Translations under genes and position numbers: made by a program
From: Nocardioides sp. S-1144
GTDB lineage: Bacteria; Actinomycetota; Actinomycetes; Propionibacteriales; Nocardioidaceae
NCBI RefSeq assembly: GCF_005954645.2
Contig: NZ_CP040695.2
Location: 558,001-622,000 of the forward strand
Direction of reading: 5' to 3'
Length of the DNA: 64,000 bases
Notes under the pieces: generated by a model
The model's input: only the letters and a program-made list of their open reading frames with translations
Told to the model about the DNA's origin: nothing
The model's database searches: none
Part shown: positions 32,496-40,995 of the stretch, one piece after another
How the letters are laid out: the number at the start of each line of letters is the position of its first letter
Position numbering within the stretch: the first letter of the stretch is position 1

Positions 32496-33311
32496 GTGCA
32501 CACCCACGCGTTGAGCCTCGGCGCCGACGTCGTCCGCAAGCGCTACGTGTCGTGGGACGACGACGAGGCCGACCGCGAGTGGACCGGGCTCACGGCGCTC
32601 GCCGAGCACGCGCCGGGGCTGGCGCCGGTGCCGATCGCCCGCGAGGTCGAGGACGGCGCCCCGGTCGTGGTGATGTCGCGGCTCGCGGGGGAGCCGCTCG
32701 GTGGAGCGCCGGTGCCGGCCGCGGCGGTGGCCGCGCTGGCCGTGGCGCTGCGGCGGCTGTTCGCGGTGCCGGTGGCCGGGCGGGAGCGGGTCCACGGACC
32801 CTCGACGATGCGGGCCGCCGTGCGCGACCGGGCGGCGCGGCCCCACGACGTGGCGACGTGCCAGGACCCGGCCCTCGTCGCTGCCGCGCTGGACCGGACC
32901 CGGGCGTGGCTGGCCGTCGAGCACGCGTGGGACCGCGTGCACGACTCGGTCGCCGCCCGTGGTGACGGCAACCTGGACAACCTGCTCTGGGACGGCGCCT
33001 CCTGCCGGCTGGTCGACTTCGAGGAGTTCGGCGTCTCCGACCTGGCCTTCGAGGTCGCCGACGTCGTCGAGCACGCCTCCTCGCGCCTGCACGGACTGCT
33101 CGACGTCGAGGGGCTGCTCCACGCCGTCGACCACGCCGTCGACCTCGACGGCGCCCGCCGGGCCCGGCTGGCCCACTTCCGCCGCCTGCTCGCCGCGTTC
33201 TGGTTCGTGATGCTGCTGCCCGGCAACGGGGGCTTCGCCCGGAACCCGGCCGGCTCGACCGAGCGCCAGGCCCGGCACCTCGTCGACCTCCTCGACGATC
33301 CGGCACGATGA
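32496..33311 (+). CDS. Small APH-fold phosphotransferase-like protein
   Basis: About 271 residues with the kinase/aminoglycoside-phosphotransferase C-lobe: ARGDGNLDNLLWDG, then RLVDFEEFGVSDLAFEVADVVEH. In the catalytic loop the usual His before Gly-Asp is replaced by Arg, while the Asp and Asn are kept. The metal-site Asp is present in LVDFE. The N-lobe is short. It begins four bases after the CopC-CopD stop, probably at GTG 32496; an in-frame TTG at 32478 would overlap the upstream gene. Likely a small-molecule kinase; function unknown, and there is no evidence for antibiotic resistance. Confidence 0.7.
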   Translation: MHTHALSLGADVVRKRYVSWDDDEADREWTGLTALAEHAPGLAPVPIAREVEDGAPVVVMSRLAGEPLGGAPVPAAAVAALAVALRRLFAVPVAGRERVHGPSTMRAAVRDRAARPHDVATCQDPALVAAALDRTRAWLAVEHAWDRVHDSVAARGDGNLDNLLWDGASCRLVDFEEFGVSDLAFEVADVVEHASSRLHGLLDVEGLLHAVDHAVDLDGARRARLAHFRRLLAAFWFVMLLPGNGGFARNPAGSTERQARHLVDLLDDPAR

Positions 33312-33315
33312 GCCG

Positions 33316-34713
33316 ATGGTGTCCCCGATGAGCCCGCGGAGCGGCCCCGCCAACGGCGAGGTGTCGTTCTGGTGGTCCGACCTCGGCCGCCCGGCGGCGC
33401 GACCGAGCCTGCCGGGCGACACCGACGTCGACGTGTGTGTCGTCGGCGCCGGCTTCACCGGCCTCTGGACGGCCTACTACCTCAAGCGGGCCGACCCGAC
33501 GCTGCGCGTCGTGGTGCTGGAGTCGCGCTTCGCGGGGTTCGGCGCGTCCGGGCGCAACGGTGGGTGGCTGACCAACTCGGTGACCGGGGGAGTGGGGCAG
33601 TACGTCGCCACGCACGGCCGCGACGCCGCCGTGCGGCAGCAGCGGGCGATGAACGACGCCGTGGCCGAGGTCGTCGCCACCGCCCGTGCCGAGGGCATCG
33701 ACGCCGACATCCGGCTCGGCGGCGAGCTGAACGTCGCCCGCACCCCCGCCCAGCTCGCCCGGCTCCGCTCGACGGCGGCCGCCGAGGCGCGGTGGCCGGG
33801 CACCGACTGGCAGGTCCTCTCGGCCGGCGAGGCGGCCTCGCGGGTCGACGTCACCGGCGTCCTCGGCGCGATGTGGCACCCGCACTGCGCGCGGATCCAC
33901 CCCGCGAAGCTCGTCCGCGGGCTGGCCGAGGCGGTCGAGCGGCTGGGCGTGGTGATCCACGAGGACACCCACGTCGAGCAGATCAGGCCCGGCGTCGTCG
34001 AGACCCGGCACGGCCGGGTGCGCGCGGGTCGCGTCGTCCGCGCCACCGAGGGCTTCACCGCCCGGCTGCCCGGCGAGCGGCGCACCTGGCTGCCGATGAA
34101 CTCCTCCCTCGTCGTCACCGAGCCGCTGCCCGACGACGTCTGGGCCGCGATCGGCTGGGAGGGCGCCGAGACGCTCGGCGACCTCGCGCACGTCTACATG
34201 TACGCCCAGCGGACGGCGGACGGCCGGATCGCCCTCGGCGGCCGCGGGGTGCCGTACCGGTTCGGGTCGCGCCTCGACACCGACGGCCGCACGCCGCGCT
34301 CGACCGTCGAGGCGCTGACCGCCGTGCTGCACGACTTCTTCCCCGCGGCCCGAGGCGTCCCGGTCGCCCACGCCTGGTCGGGCGTGCTCGGCGTCCCGCG
34401 CGACTGGTCGGCCACCGTGGGCCTCGACCGGTCGACGGGGGTCGGGTACGCCGGCGGCTACGTCGGCACCGGCGTCACCTCGACGAACCTCGCCGGGCGC
34501 ACCCTCGCCGACCTCGTGCTCGACCGGACGACTGACCTGACGACGCTGCCTTGGGTCGGGCACCGCGCGCGCCGCTGGGAGCCCGAGCCGCTGCGCTGGC
34601 TCGGCGTCTCCTCGATCTACGCCGCCTATCGCTCCGCCGACCGTGCGGAGGGCCGTGGGCGCGCCACCACCTCGCGCTGGGCGCGGGTGGCCGACCGGGT
34701 GGCGGGGCGGTGA
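33316..34713 (+). CDS. FAD-dependent amine/amino-acid oxidoreductase (DAO family, PuuB-like)
   Basis: The 465-residue protein has the dinucleotide-binding motif VDVCVVGAGFTGLWTAYYL at about residues 38-56, then VVVLESRFAGFGASGRNGGW, the flavin-contact signature common in gamma-glutamylputrescine oxidase-type enzymes. The C-terminal FAD segment is GVGYAGGYVGTGVTSTNLAGR. The insert SWWSD-like near the N-terminus (EVSFWWSDL) is also typical of the group. It follows the small kinase-like gene after four bases; ATG 33316 and ATG 33328 are both possible starts. Probable substrate is a primary or secondary amine or an N-substituted amino acid; not determinable here. Confidence 0.85.
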   Translation: MVSPMSPRSGPANGEVSFWWSDLGRPAARPSLPGDTDVDVCVVGAGFTGLWTAYYLKRADPTLRVVVLESRFAGFGASGRNGGWLTNSVTGGVGQYVATHGRDAAVRQQRAMNDAVAEVVATARAEGIDADIRLGGELNVARTPAQLARLRSTAAAEARWPGTDWQVLSAGEAASRVDVTGVLGAMWHPHCARIHPAKLVRGLAEAVERLGVVIHEDTHVEQIRPGVVETRHGRVRAGRVVRATEGFTARLPGERRTWLPMNSSLVVTEPLPDDVWAAIGWEGAETLGDLAHVYMYAQRTADGRIALGGRGVPYRFGSRLDTDGRTPRSTVEALTAVLHDFFPAARGVPVAHAWSGVLGVPRDWSATVGLDRSTGVGYAGGYVGTGVTSTNLAGRTLADLVLDRTTDLTTLPWVGHRARRWEPEPLRWLGVSSIYAAYRSADRAEGRGRATTSRWARVADRVAGR

Positions 34714-35186
34714 GCGGCGTGCGGGCGACGCGGGTCGTCGGGACCGTCGCCGTCGTGGCCGCCGTCGCCGGTTCGTGGGCCGTGCTCGGGCCGCTGGCCC
34801 CGGGCCGCGACGTGGCGATGCCGGCCGCCGGTGCCAGCGCCGAGGACGTCGTCGAGGCCTACCTGGACGCGATCGACGGCCACGACTGCGCGACGGCCCG
34901 CGCCCTGTGGGTGCCCGAGCGGCGCGACGACGTCGCGCGGTGGTGCGGTGCGGTCGAGGACCTCGGCGAGTTCGAGGTGCGCGACGCGTCGGACTCCTCC
35001 GGGACGGCACCCGGGGCGACCCCCGGCACGGTGGAGGTCGTCGTCCTCGCGTCGTACGACCTGGACTGGCGTGCCTTCCAGGACGACGCCGACCCCCCGG
35101 AGGGCGACACCGTCCGCGGCTACCACGTGGTCCGCTCCGGTCCCGGCGACCCGTGGCGGATCGCCGAGGAGGAGGCGCGGGGGTAG
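34710..35186 (+). CDS. Small secreted or membrane-anchored protein, NTF2-like
   Basis: The protein has 158 residues with one N-terminal hydrophobic segment (VVGTVAVVAAVAGSWAVLGPL), then a soluble domain beginning AEDVVEAYLDAIDGHDCATARALW. The pattern of a helix pair with Cys and a later beta region (TVEVVVLASYDLDWRAF) resembles the DUF4878/NTF2-like lipoprotein folds, but no firm family is recognised. Two Cys could form a disulfide. GTG 34710 overlaps the stop of the oxidase gene, so they are co-translated. Function unknown. Confidence 0.65.
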   Translation: MSGVRATRVVGTVAVVAAVAGSWAVLGPLAPGRDVAMPAAGASAEDVVEAYLDAIDGHDCATARALWVPERRDDVARWCGAVEDLGEFEVRDASDSSGTAPGATPGTVEVVVLASYDLDWRAFQDDADPPEGDTVRGYHVVRSGPGDPWRIAEEEARG

Positions 35187-35256
35187 CGGTGCCTGGCCGG
35201 GCTCAGTCGAGGACCGACACCCGAACACCCCACGGTCCACCGAGCCACGCCGGGGT

Positions 35257-35663
35257 GGTCTCGACTCGGCTCGCTGACGCTCGCCGGCTCGACCAACGGG
35301 GTGTCGCCTGCGGTGGTCGACCGACGGGGTGTTGCCTGCGGTGGTCGACCAACGGGGGTGTCGCCTGCGGTGGTCGACCGACGGGGTGTTGCCTGCGGTG
35401 GTCGACCGACGGGGTGTTGCCTGCGGTGGTCGACCGACGGGGTGTTGCCTGCGGTGGTCGACCGACGGGGTGTTGCCTGCGGTGGTCGACCGACGGGGTG
35501 TCGCCTCGGGTGGTCGACCAACGGGGTGTTGCCTGCGGTGGTCGACCAACGGGGTGTTGCCTGCGGTGGTCGACCAACGGGGTGTTGCCTGCGGTGGTCG
35601 ACCAACGGGGGTGTCGCCTCCGGTGGTCGAGCCGCGGGGACGGAGTCACCGCGAGTCGAGACC
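35257..35663. repeat. Tandem array of twelve 28/29-bp repeats bounded by 12-bp inverted repeats
   Basis: Positions 35290-35627 hold twelve units of CGACCRACGGGGTGTYGCCT plus GCGGTGGT, ten of 28 bp and two of 29 bp (an extra G in units 3 and 12). Units differ at two or three positions only. The array is enclosed by GGTCTCGACTCG (35257-35268) and its exact complement CGAGTCGAGACC (35652-35663); each end continues into GGCTCGACC / GGTCGAGCC. Similar GGTCTCGAC...GGTCGAGC elements are, to my knowledge, common dispersed repeats in Nocardioides-type genomes. Because 28 is not a multiple of three and stops are absent, all three plus frames read through; this is not a gene. Confidence 0.93.
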
Positions 35664-35778
35664 CTGGCGGGGTGTGGGGCGGTGGTCAGGGTTCGGCTGG
35701 CGGCGGGTCGCAGCTTGGCGAGCACGCATCGCTGCCAGAGGTCGAGCGTCATGATCGGACCGCCAGTACCGTCGCCAC

Positions 35779-36798
35779 GTGCCCCCGGACAGCGACCTCG
35801 CCCAGCGACTGCTCGACGCGCAGGTCGCCTTCCACCTCGACCGGCTGGCCGGGGACGAGCTGGCGGTGACCGCGCGCCGCGCAGCCGAGGCGCTGCTGGA
35901 CGCCGCCGGGCGGACGCCGCTGGAGGTGCTCGTCGACCGCGACGTCGTGGCGGACGTCGTCCGCCGGGCGCTGGGCACGGTGCCCGGGAGCGCCGCCGTC
36001 GGCGGGATCGTCGAGCTGGCGACCGAGGTCGTCCTCGCCGGGCCGGCCGAGCCGTTCCCGGTCGGTGAGCTGGCCGGGCGCGAGCAGGTCGAGGCGGTGC
36101 TCGACGCGGCGCTGGCGCTGACGCCGGTCGTCGAGCGGGCGCTGGACCGGCTCACGGACAACCCGCTCGCCGGCGCGCTGGCCTCACGGTTCACCGCGCG
36201 GATCGTCGCCGAGGTGCTCCAGGCCAACCGGGCGGTCGCCGACAAGGTTCCGGGCCTCGGTGCGCTGATGTCGTTCGGCACGAGCGCGGCCTCGCGGATG
36301 GTGGGCGTGGCCGACAAGCAGCTCGAGGGCCTGCTGGGCGACGCCGCCGGCCGGGGCGGCACCTACGCCGTCCAGGGTCTCAACCGCATCGTCGTGGAGA
36401 CCCTGCGCGACCCCACGACCCGCGCCGCCCTGCTCGAGGCCTGGGACGAGCTCGCGGCCGCCGACGTCGACGGCCTCGGGCGGCACGTCGAGCGCGACGA
36501 GGTCACCGACCTCGTCGACGGCGTCCACGCCCTGGTGGTCGGCGCGCTGGCGACCGAGCACGTCGGCCGGCTCGCCGAGGTGGTCGTGCACGCGGTCTTC
36601 GACCGGTTCGGCGGGTACGCGCCGGCCGAGCTGCTCGACGAGCTCGACCTCGACCGCGCCGACCTCGTCGAGGACGTCGTCCGGCTGGCCCCGGGCGTCG
36701 TCACGGCGCTGCGCGAGTCCGGCGACCTCGAGCGCGCGCTGCGCGCCGAGCTGGCACCGTTCTACGCCTCGGCCGCGGTCACCGACCTGCTCCCCTGA
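35779..36798 (+). CDS. Conserved hypothetical protein, mostly helical
   Basis: The product has 339 residues, acidic and Ala/Leu/Val-rich, predicted almost all helical. There is no signal peptide and no clear membrane segment, though residues 160-195 (VPGLGALMSFGTSAASRMVGVADK) are moderately hydrophobic with glycines. Repeated blocks such as EVVLAGP, DEVTDLVDGVHALVVGAL and EVVVHAVFDRFGG suggest tandem helical hairpins. I do not recognise the family. GTG 35779 lies six bases after TACCGT (35767-35772), so a leaderless mRNA is likely. It lies downstream of the repeat array and convergent with the SDR gene. Confidence 0.75.
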   Translation: MPPDSDLAQRLLDAQVAFHLDRLAGDELAVTARRAAEALLDAAGRTPLEVLVDRDVVADVVRRALGTVPGSAAVGGIVELATEVVLAGPAEPFPVGELAGREQVEAVLDAALALTPVVERALDRLTDNPLAGALASRFTARIVAEVLQANRAVADKVPGLGALMSFGTSAASRMVGVADKQLEGLLGDAAGRGGTYAVQGLNRIVVETLRDPTTRAALLEAWDELAAADVDGLGRHVERDEVTDLVDGVHALVVGALATEHVGRLAEVVVHAVFDRFGGYAPAELLDELDLDRADLVEDVVRLAPGVVTALRESGDLERALRAELAPFYASAAVTDLLP

Positions 36799-36818
36799 GG
36801 CGCCCGCGGGGGTGCGGA

Positions 36819-37565
36819 CTACTGCCAGCCGCCGTCGACGCGCAGGCACGCGCCGGTCGTGTACGACGACCCCGGGCCGGCGAGGTGGAGGACGGTGCCG
36901 ACGACCTCGTGCGGCTCGGCGCACCGGCCGAGTGCGATCTTGGGCTCCATCTCCTCGCGCAGCCCGTCGGGCCAGTTCTCCGAGATGTCGGTGAGGAACG
37001 CACCCGCCTGGATCGTGTTGACCCGCACCGAGGGGCCGTAGGCGCGGGCGAAGCCCTCGGTGAGGGTGTGCAGGCCGGCCTTCGCGGCGGCGTACGGCAG
37101 GGCGAGCGGCTGCGGGCGGATCGCCTCGATCGAGCCGATGTTGATGATCGAGCCGCCGTCGCCGGCCGCCATCCGCTCGCCGATGACGGCGGTGAGCCGG
37201 AACGGGCCGCGCAGGTTCACCGCGACCACCTTGTCGAACAGCGCCTCCGACACCTCGGTCAGGCTCGGGTAGAGCGGCGAGAGCCCGGCGTTGTTGACCA
37301 GCACGTCGACCCGGCCGAGCTCGGCGTAGACGGTCTCGACCAGCGCGTCGCACTCGTCCCACGACGACACGTTGAAGGCGACGGGCAGGGCGCGGACGTC
37401 GTGCTGCGCGGTCACCTCGCCGGCGACCGCCTCGCAGTTCTCGAGCTTGCGGCTGGCGATGACGACGTCGGCGCCGCGGGCGGCGAAGGCGTGCACCATC
37501 TCGCGGCCCATCCCGCGGCTGCCGCCGGTGACGACGACGACCTGGCCGGCGAAGGTCTGCTCCAT
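36819..37565 (-). CDS. Short-chain dehydrogenase/reductase
   Basis: This 248-residue classical SDR has cofactor motif TGGSRGMGRE at about residue 14, NNAG in strand 4, catalytic Ser in NIGSIEAIRPQP, YAAAK, and a C-terminal GACLRVDGGWQ. It belongs to the glucose/3-oxoacyl reductase-like group. ATG 37565 lies about 50 bases after the LLM oxidoreductase stop, on the same strand, so the two form an operon divergent from an acyl-CoA synthetase. It probably reduces or oxidises a hydroxyl group on an acyl or cyclic substrate (hydroxyacyl-CoA dehydrogenase type); the substrate is inference. Confidence 0.85.
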   Translation of the reverse strand: MEQTFAGQVVVVTGGSRGMGREMVHAFAARGADVVIASRKLENCEAVAGEVTAQHDVRALPVAFNVSSWDECDALVETVYAELGRVDVLVNNAGLSPLYPSLTEVSEALFDKVVAVNLRGPFRLTAVIGERMAAGDGGSIINIGSIEAIRPQPLALPYAAAKAGLHTLTEGFARAYGPSVRVNTIQAGAFLTDISENWPDGLREEMEPKIALGRCAEPHEVVGTVLHLAGPGSSYTTGACLRVDGGWQ

Positions 37566-37615
37566 GGACGGGCTCCTGGGGGTGAGGGTGCGGGTGGCGG
37601 TGCGGATGGGGAGGG

Positions 37616-38596
37616 TCAGCGGGGGGCGAGGTCGCGGCAGGCCTGCAGCGGGTCGACGCCGGGCACGGGCAGCAGGGCAGCGACCGGCACGGTGACGCCG
37701 TGCGCCACGTGCTCGAGCATGCCCTCGCGGACCTGCTCCGGCGACCCGTGCAGCACGAGGGCGTCGACGACGTGGTCGGGGATCGCGGCCAGGGCCTCGC
37801 GGCGCTCGCCGGCGGCCCACGCGGTCCACATCGGCGCGAGCTCCTCCGAGCGGCCCAGCCACTCGTGGAAGGCGCGGTAGACCGGGACGTTGAGGTAGGC
37901 GGTGATCATCCGGCGCCCGATCGCGCGGGCCACCTCGGCGTCGTCGGTGGGCACGACGAGGATCCGCGCCACGACCTCGCGCGGGCGGTCGACACCGGCG
38001 GCACCGGTCACGATCGGCGCCACCCGGGTGACGTCGGTGGCCGAGAGCCAGTTCAGGATGGCGCCGTCGGCCTCGGCGCCGGCCAGCTCGAGCATCCGGC
38101 CGCGCAGACCGGCGAGCAGGATCGCCGGCGGCTGCTCGACGGCGACGCCGACCCGGGCGCCGCGCACGGTGAAGGTGTCGTAGGCCCGGTCCACGCGCTC
38201 CCCGGTCAGCGCGACCCGCAGGTAGCGCACCAGGTCTCGACAGCGCGACAGCGGCCGGTCGAAGGCGAGGTCGTTCCACTCGTGCACGAGCACGCTGGAG
38301 GAGGCCCCGATGCCCAGCGTGAACCGTCCGGGCGCGGTGGCCGCGAGGGTCGCGGCGGTCTGGGCGAGCAGGGCCGGGCCCCGGGTGAACGCGGAGGCGA
38401 TGGCGATGCCGAGGTGCACGTCGCGGGTCACCGCGGCGGCGACGGCGAGCGGGGTGAAGCCGTCGGTGCCCATGCCTTCGGCGCTCCACAGGTCGGTGTA
38501 GCCGAGGTCCTCCAGCTCCCGGCAGACGTCGCCCTGCTCGGCGAGCGGGACGCCGTCCAGGGGGATGGTCATGCCCCACCGGGTGCTCGTGGCCAT
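37616..38596 (-). CDS. LLM class flavin/F420-dependent oxidoreductase
   Basis: This 326-residue luciferase-like TIM-barrel protein has an N-terminal MTIPLDGVPLAEQGDVCRELEDLGYTDLWSAEG, the VHLGIAIASAFTRGPALLAQTAATL strand-helix, RFTLGIGASSSVLVHEWN, and PAILLAGLRGRMLELAGAEADGAILNWLS. The A-S-A-F-T-R and G-I-G-A-S-S-x-V patterns are typical of the actinobacterial F420-using subgroup. Cofactor choice (F420 versus FMN) cannot be proved from the sequence. It has a GGAGGGG ribosome site before ATG 38596 and is the first gene of the minus-strand operon with the SDR. Confidence 0.85.
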   Translation of the reverse strand: MATSTRWGMTIPLDGVPLAEQGDVCRELEDLGYTDLWSAEGMGTDGFTPLAVAAAVTRDVHLGIAIASAFTRGPALLAQTAATLAATAPGRFTLGIGASSSVLVHEWNDLAFDRPLSRCRDLVRYLRVALTGERVDRAYDTFTVRGARVGVAVEQPPAILLAGLRGRMLELAGAEADGAILNWLSATDVTRVAPIVTGAAGVDRPREVVARILVVPTDDAEVARAIGRRMITAYLNVPVYRAFHEWLGRSEELAPMWTAWAAGERREALAAIPDHVVDALVLHGSPEQVREGMLEHVAHGVTVPVAALLPVPGVDPLQACRDLAPR

Positions 38597-38634
38597 CGGC
38601 GTACCCCTCCCGGGAAACCATCAGAATCAGGCGG

Positions 38635-38662
38635 TTGCATTAAACCGAACGATCGCTAGGCT
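38635..38662. promoter_or_regulatory. Divergent promoter/operator of the LLM oxidoreductase and acyl-CoA synthetase
   Basis: TTGCAT (38635-38640), 16 bases, TAGGCT (38657-38662) is a plausible plus-strand promoter. Between them, CCGAACGATCGCTAGG (38645-38660) matches 13 of 16 positions of the perfect palindrome at 343-358, suggesting that the same TetR-type regulator binds both divergons. Confidence 0.5.
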
Positions 38663-38729
38663 AGTGACGTTCGACACCCGCCGCAACCGGTGTCGCGCAC
38701 CGTCCCCGGTCCGCCACCAGGAGAGTCCC

Positions 38730-40322
38730 ATGACGCTCGCCCGCAACGTCTTCGGTCTGCTCGACCGCTCCGCCGAGAGCAGGTACGGCGCCCGGCCCGC
38801 GTTCGGCTTCGCCGACGAGACGGTCACCTTCGTCCAGGTGCGCGACCGCGCGCTGCAGGTGGCCGGCGGACTGGCCCGCGCCGGCGTCGGCCGGGGTGAC
38901 ACCGTCGCGGTGATGATGGGCAACCGCCGCGAGTGGGTCGAGACCTTCTTCGGCCTCGCCGCCCTCGGGGCCGTCTGCGTGCCGGTCAACGTGCTGCTGA
39001 CCGGTCGCGAGATCGAGCACGTCTGCCGCGACAGCGGCGCGCGGGTGCTCGTCGTCGACGAGATCGGCAGCCGCAGCACCGCGCACCTCGACGTCGACTT
39101 CGACGCCTTCGTCACCGTCGGCTCCGCCGTCGCCCCGGACGGCGTGCGGGCGGTCTCGTGGGCCGACCTGGTCGCCGGCGAGCCGCTGTCGGGCGCGCAG
39201 CGCTGGGCCGGTCCGGCCCTGGAGGACCGGTTCATCCTCTACTACAGCTCCGGCACCACCGGGCTGCCGAAGGCGGCGGTGCACACCCACAACGGCGTCC
39301 TGTGGAACGCGATGGGGCAGGTGCAGGGCCTGGGTCTCAAGCCCGAGCACCGCTACACCGTCATCCCGTCGCTGTCGTGGGCGGCCGGGTTCCACAACCT
39401 CGTGCTCGCGCTCTGCTGGATCGGCGGGTTCTCGCAGGTCCGGCCCACCGGCGGCGCGACGATGGAGGGTATCGTCGCCGAGCTGGAGGAGCACCGCACG
39501 ACCCACGTGATGCTGGTGCCGAGCCTGCTGCGCGAGCTGGTGACCCGCCCGGACCTGATGCAGCGGCTCTCCGACAGCGCGCTGACCTGGATCGTCACCG
39601 GCGCCGAGCCGGTGCCGCGCTCGGTGATCGAGGCCGTGTGTCGCGGCATCCCCGGGGTCGACGTCTGCCAGGGCTACGGGCTCTCGGAGTTCCCGACCAT
39701 CACCACCGTGCTGATGGCCGACGAGGTCTTCGACCACGAGGGCTCGGCCGGGCGCGCGCTGCCGCACACCGACCTCGCCGTGCGCGACGCCGACGGCGAG
39801 ATCCGCCGCTCCGGCACCGGCGAGCTGCTGGTGCGCTCACTCGCCACGATGGTCGGCTACCACGACCGGCCGGAGCAGACGGCCGAGGCGTTCCGCGACG
39901 GCTGGCTGCACACCGGTGACCTCGTCGAGCTCGACGACGACGGCTTCATCACCATCGTCGGCCGCACCAAGGACATGATCATCTCCGGCGGGCTCAACGT
40001 GTACCCGAAGGAGATCGAGGACGTCATCAGCCGGCTCCCCGGCGTCGTCGAGACCGCCGTCGTCGGCGTGCCGCACGAGCGGTTCGGCGAGAGCGCCGTG
40101 GCGATCGTGGTGACCGACGACCCCGCCTTCGACGTCGAGGACGTCGCCCGGGCCTGCGGCGAGCAGCTGGCGTCGTACAAGCGTCCGCGCCGCACGCTGG
40201 TGCGCAGCGAGCCGCTGCCGCGCAACGCCAACGCCAAGCTCCTCAAGCGCGAGCTGCGGCCGTGGGCGGCCGAGGTGCTGGCGAGCCAGGAGGAGCGGGC
40301 GGTCGAGGGCACGACGCCGTGA
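38730..40322 (+). CDS. Acyl-CoA synthetase (AMP-forming), FadD-like
   Basis: The 530-residue protein has the complete adenylate-forming set: P-loop YYSSGTTGLPKAAVHTHNG, VTGAEPVP, YGLSEFPTITT, GWLHTGDLVELDDDGFITIVGRTKDMIISGG (hinge and signature) and the C-terminal lysine in NANAKLLKRELR. It activates a carboxylic acid to its CoA ester via an acyl-AMP. A GGAGAG ribosome site precedes ATG 38730. Divergent from the LLM oxidoreductase/SDR operon and followed by a TetR gene, it fits a regulated catabolic unit for a fatty or cyclic carboxylic acid. Chain length cannot be read from sequence. Confidence 0.9.
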   Translation: MTLARNVFGLLDRSAESRYGARPAFGFADETVTFVQVRDRALQVAGGLARAGVGRGDTVAVMMGNRREWVETFFGLAALGAVCVPVNVLLTGREIEHVCRDSGARVLVVDEIGSRSTAHLDVDFDAFVTVGSAVAPDGVRAVSWADLVAGEPLSGAQRWAGPALEDRFILYYSSGTTGLPKAAVHTHNGVLWNAMGQVQGLGLKPEHRYTVIPSLSWAAGFHNLVLALCWIGGFSQVRPTGGATMEGIVAELEEHRTTHVMLVPSLLRELVTRPDLMQRLSDSALTWIVTGAEPVPRSVIEAVCRGIPGVDVCQGYGLSEFPTITTVLMADEVFDHEGSAGRALPHTDLAVRDADGEIRRSGTGELLVRSLATMVGYHDRPEQTAEAFRDGWLHTGDLVELDDDGFITIVGRTKDMIISGGLNVYPKEIEDVISRLPGVVETAVVGVPHERFGESAVAIVVTDDPAFDVEDVARACGEQLASYKRPRRTLVRSEPLPRNANAKLLKRELRPWAAEVLASQEERAVEGTTP

Positions 40323-40334
40323 GGGTGCCACACT

Positions 40335-40354
40335 GACCGCTCAGCCAGGCGGTC
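40335..40354. promoter_or_regulatory. Dyad upstream of a TetR gene
   Basis: GACCGC (40335-40340) and GCGGTC (40349-40354) form a perfect inverted repeat with an eight-base spacer, in the 49-bp gap between the acyl-CoA synthetase stop and the TetR start. A candidate autoregulatory operator or a weak hairpin. Confidence 0.4.
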
Positions 40355-40371
40355 GGTGAGGAGGAGAGACG

Positions 40372-40980
40372 GTGGCACGACCCCGAGCCCAGGTGCGCGG
40401 CGGACGCGTCGTCCTGGTCGAGTCGGCGGTGCAGAACTTCACCGAGCTCGGCTACCACGGCACGTCGATGCGCGACCTCGCGCGCACGGCCGGGGTCACG
40501 GTGGCCAGCATCTACCACCACTTCAGCTCGAAGCAGGAGATCCTCCAGCAGATCATGGTCGGCACCATGACCGACGTCCTCGCGCTGACCGGGGCCGCGC
40601 TCGACGAGGCCGGCCCGACGCCGACCGAGCGCCTCGGCGCCCTCGTCGAGGCCTGGGTGCTCTTCCACACCGGCCGCCAGGCCGAGGCGCTGATCGGCGC
40701 CTCCGAGCTGCGCAGCCTCGACGAGGGTGGCCGCGCCGCCGTCGTCGCGCTGCGCGACGAGCAGGAGGCGGTCTTCCGGGCCGTCGTCGAGGCCGGGGTC
40801 GCCGACGGCGAGTTCGCCACCACGCACCCGCTCGAGGCCGCCCGCGCGATCATCAACATGGGCTACTCGATCGCGACCTGGTACCGCGCCGGCGGCCCGG
40901 TCACCCCCGAGGAGATGGCCGGGCGCTACCGCGACCTCGCCCTGGCCACCGTCCTGGCCAGGTCGGTCACCGGGGCCTGA
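40372..40980 (+). CDS. TetR family transcriptional regulator
   Basis: This 202-residue protein has an N-terminal TetR HTH: VLVESAVQNFTELGYHGTSMRDLARTAGVTVASIYHHFSSKQEIL at about residues 13-57. The C-terminal domain contains GALVEAWVLFHTGRQAEALIGASELRSLD and ends with the TetR_C-type EMAGRYRDLALATVL. GTG 40372 has the strong ribosome site GAGGAGGAGA. It lies 49 bases after the acyl-CoA synthetase on the same strand, so it probably controls that divergon and responds to an acyl-CoA. This resembles KstR2/FadR-like lipid regulators in organisation, not proven in identity. Confidence 0.9.
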   Translation: MARPRAQVRGGRVVLVESAVQNFTELGYHGTSMRDLARTAGVTVASIYHHFSSKQEILQQIMVGTMTDVLALTGAALDEAGPTPTERLGALVEAWVLFHTGRQAEALIGASELRSLDEGGRAAVVALRDEQEAVFRAVVEAGVADGEFATTHPLEAARAIINMGYSIATWYRAGGPVTPEEMAGRYRDLALATVLARSVTGA

Positions 40981-40995
40981 GCGGCGCCGTCCGGG

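Noticed and set aside
35290..35627. Possible CRISPR array
   Set aside because: Repeats are directly adjacent with no unique spacers, and no cas genes are nearby.
35203..36068. Several open frames across the 28-bp repeats, coding 28-residue repeats such as RRGVACGGRPTG
   Set aside because: All plus frames and several minus frames are open because the repeat lacks stops. There is no ribosome site and no constant frame, since two units are 29 bp long.
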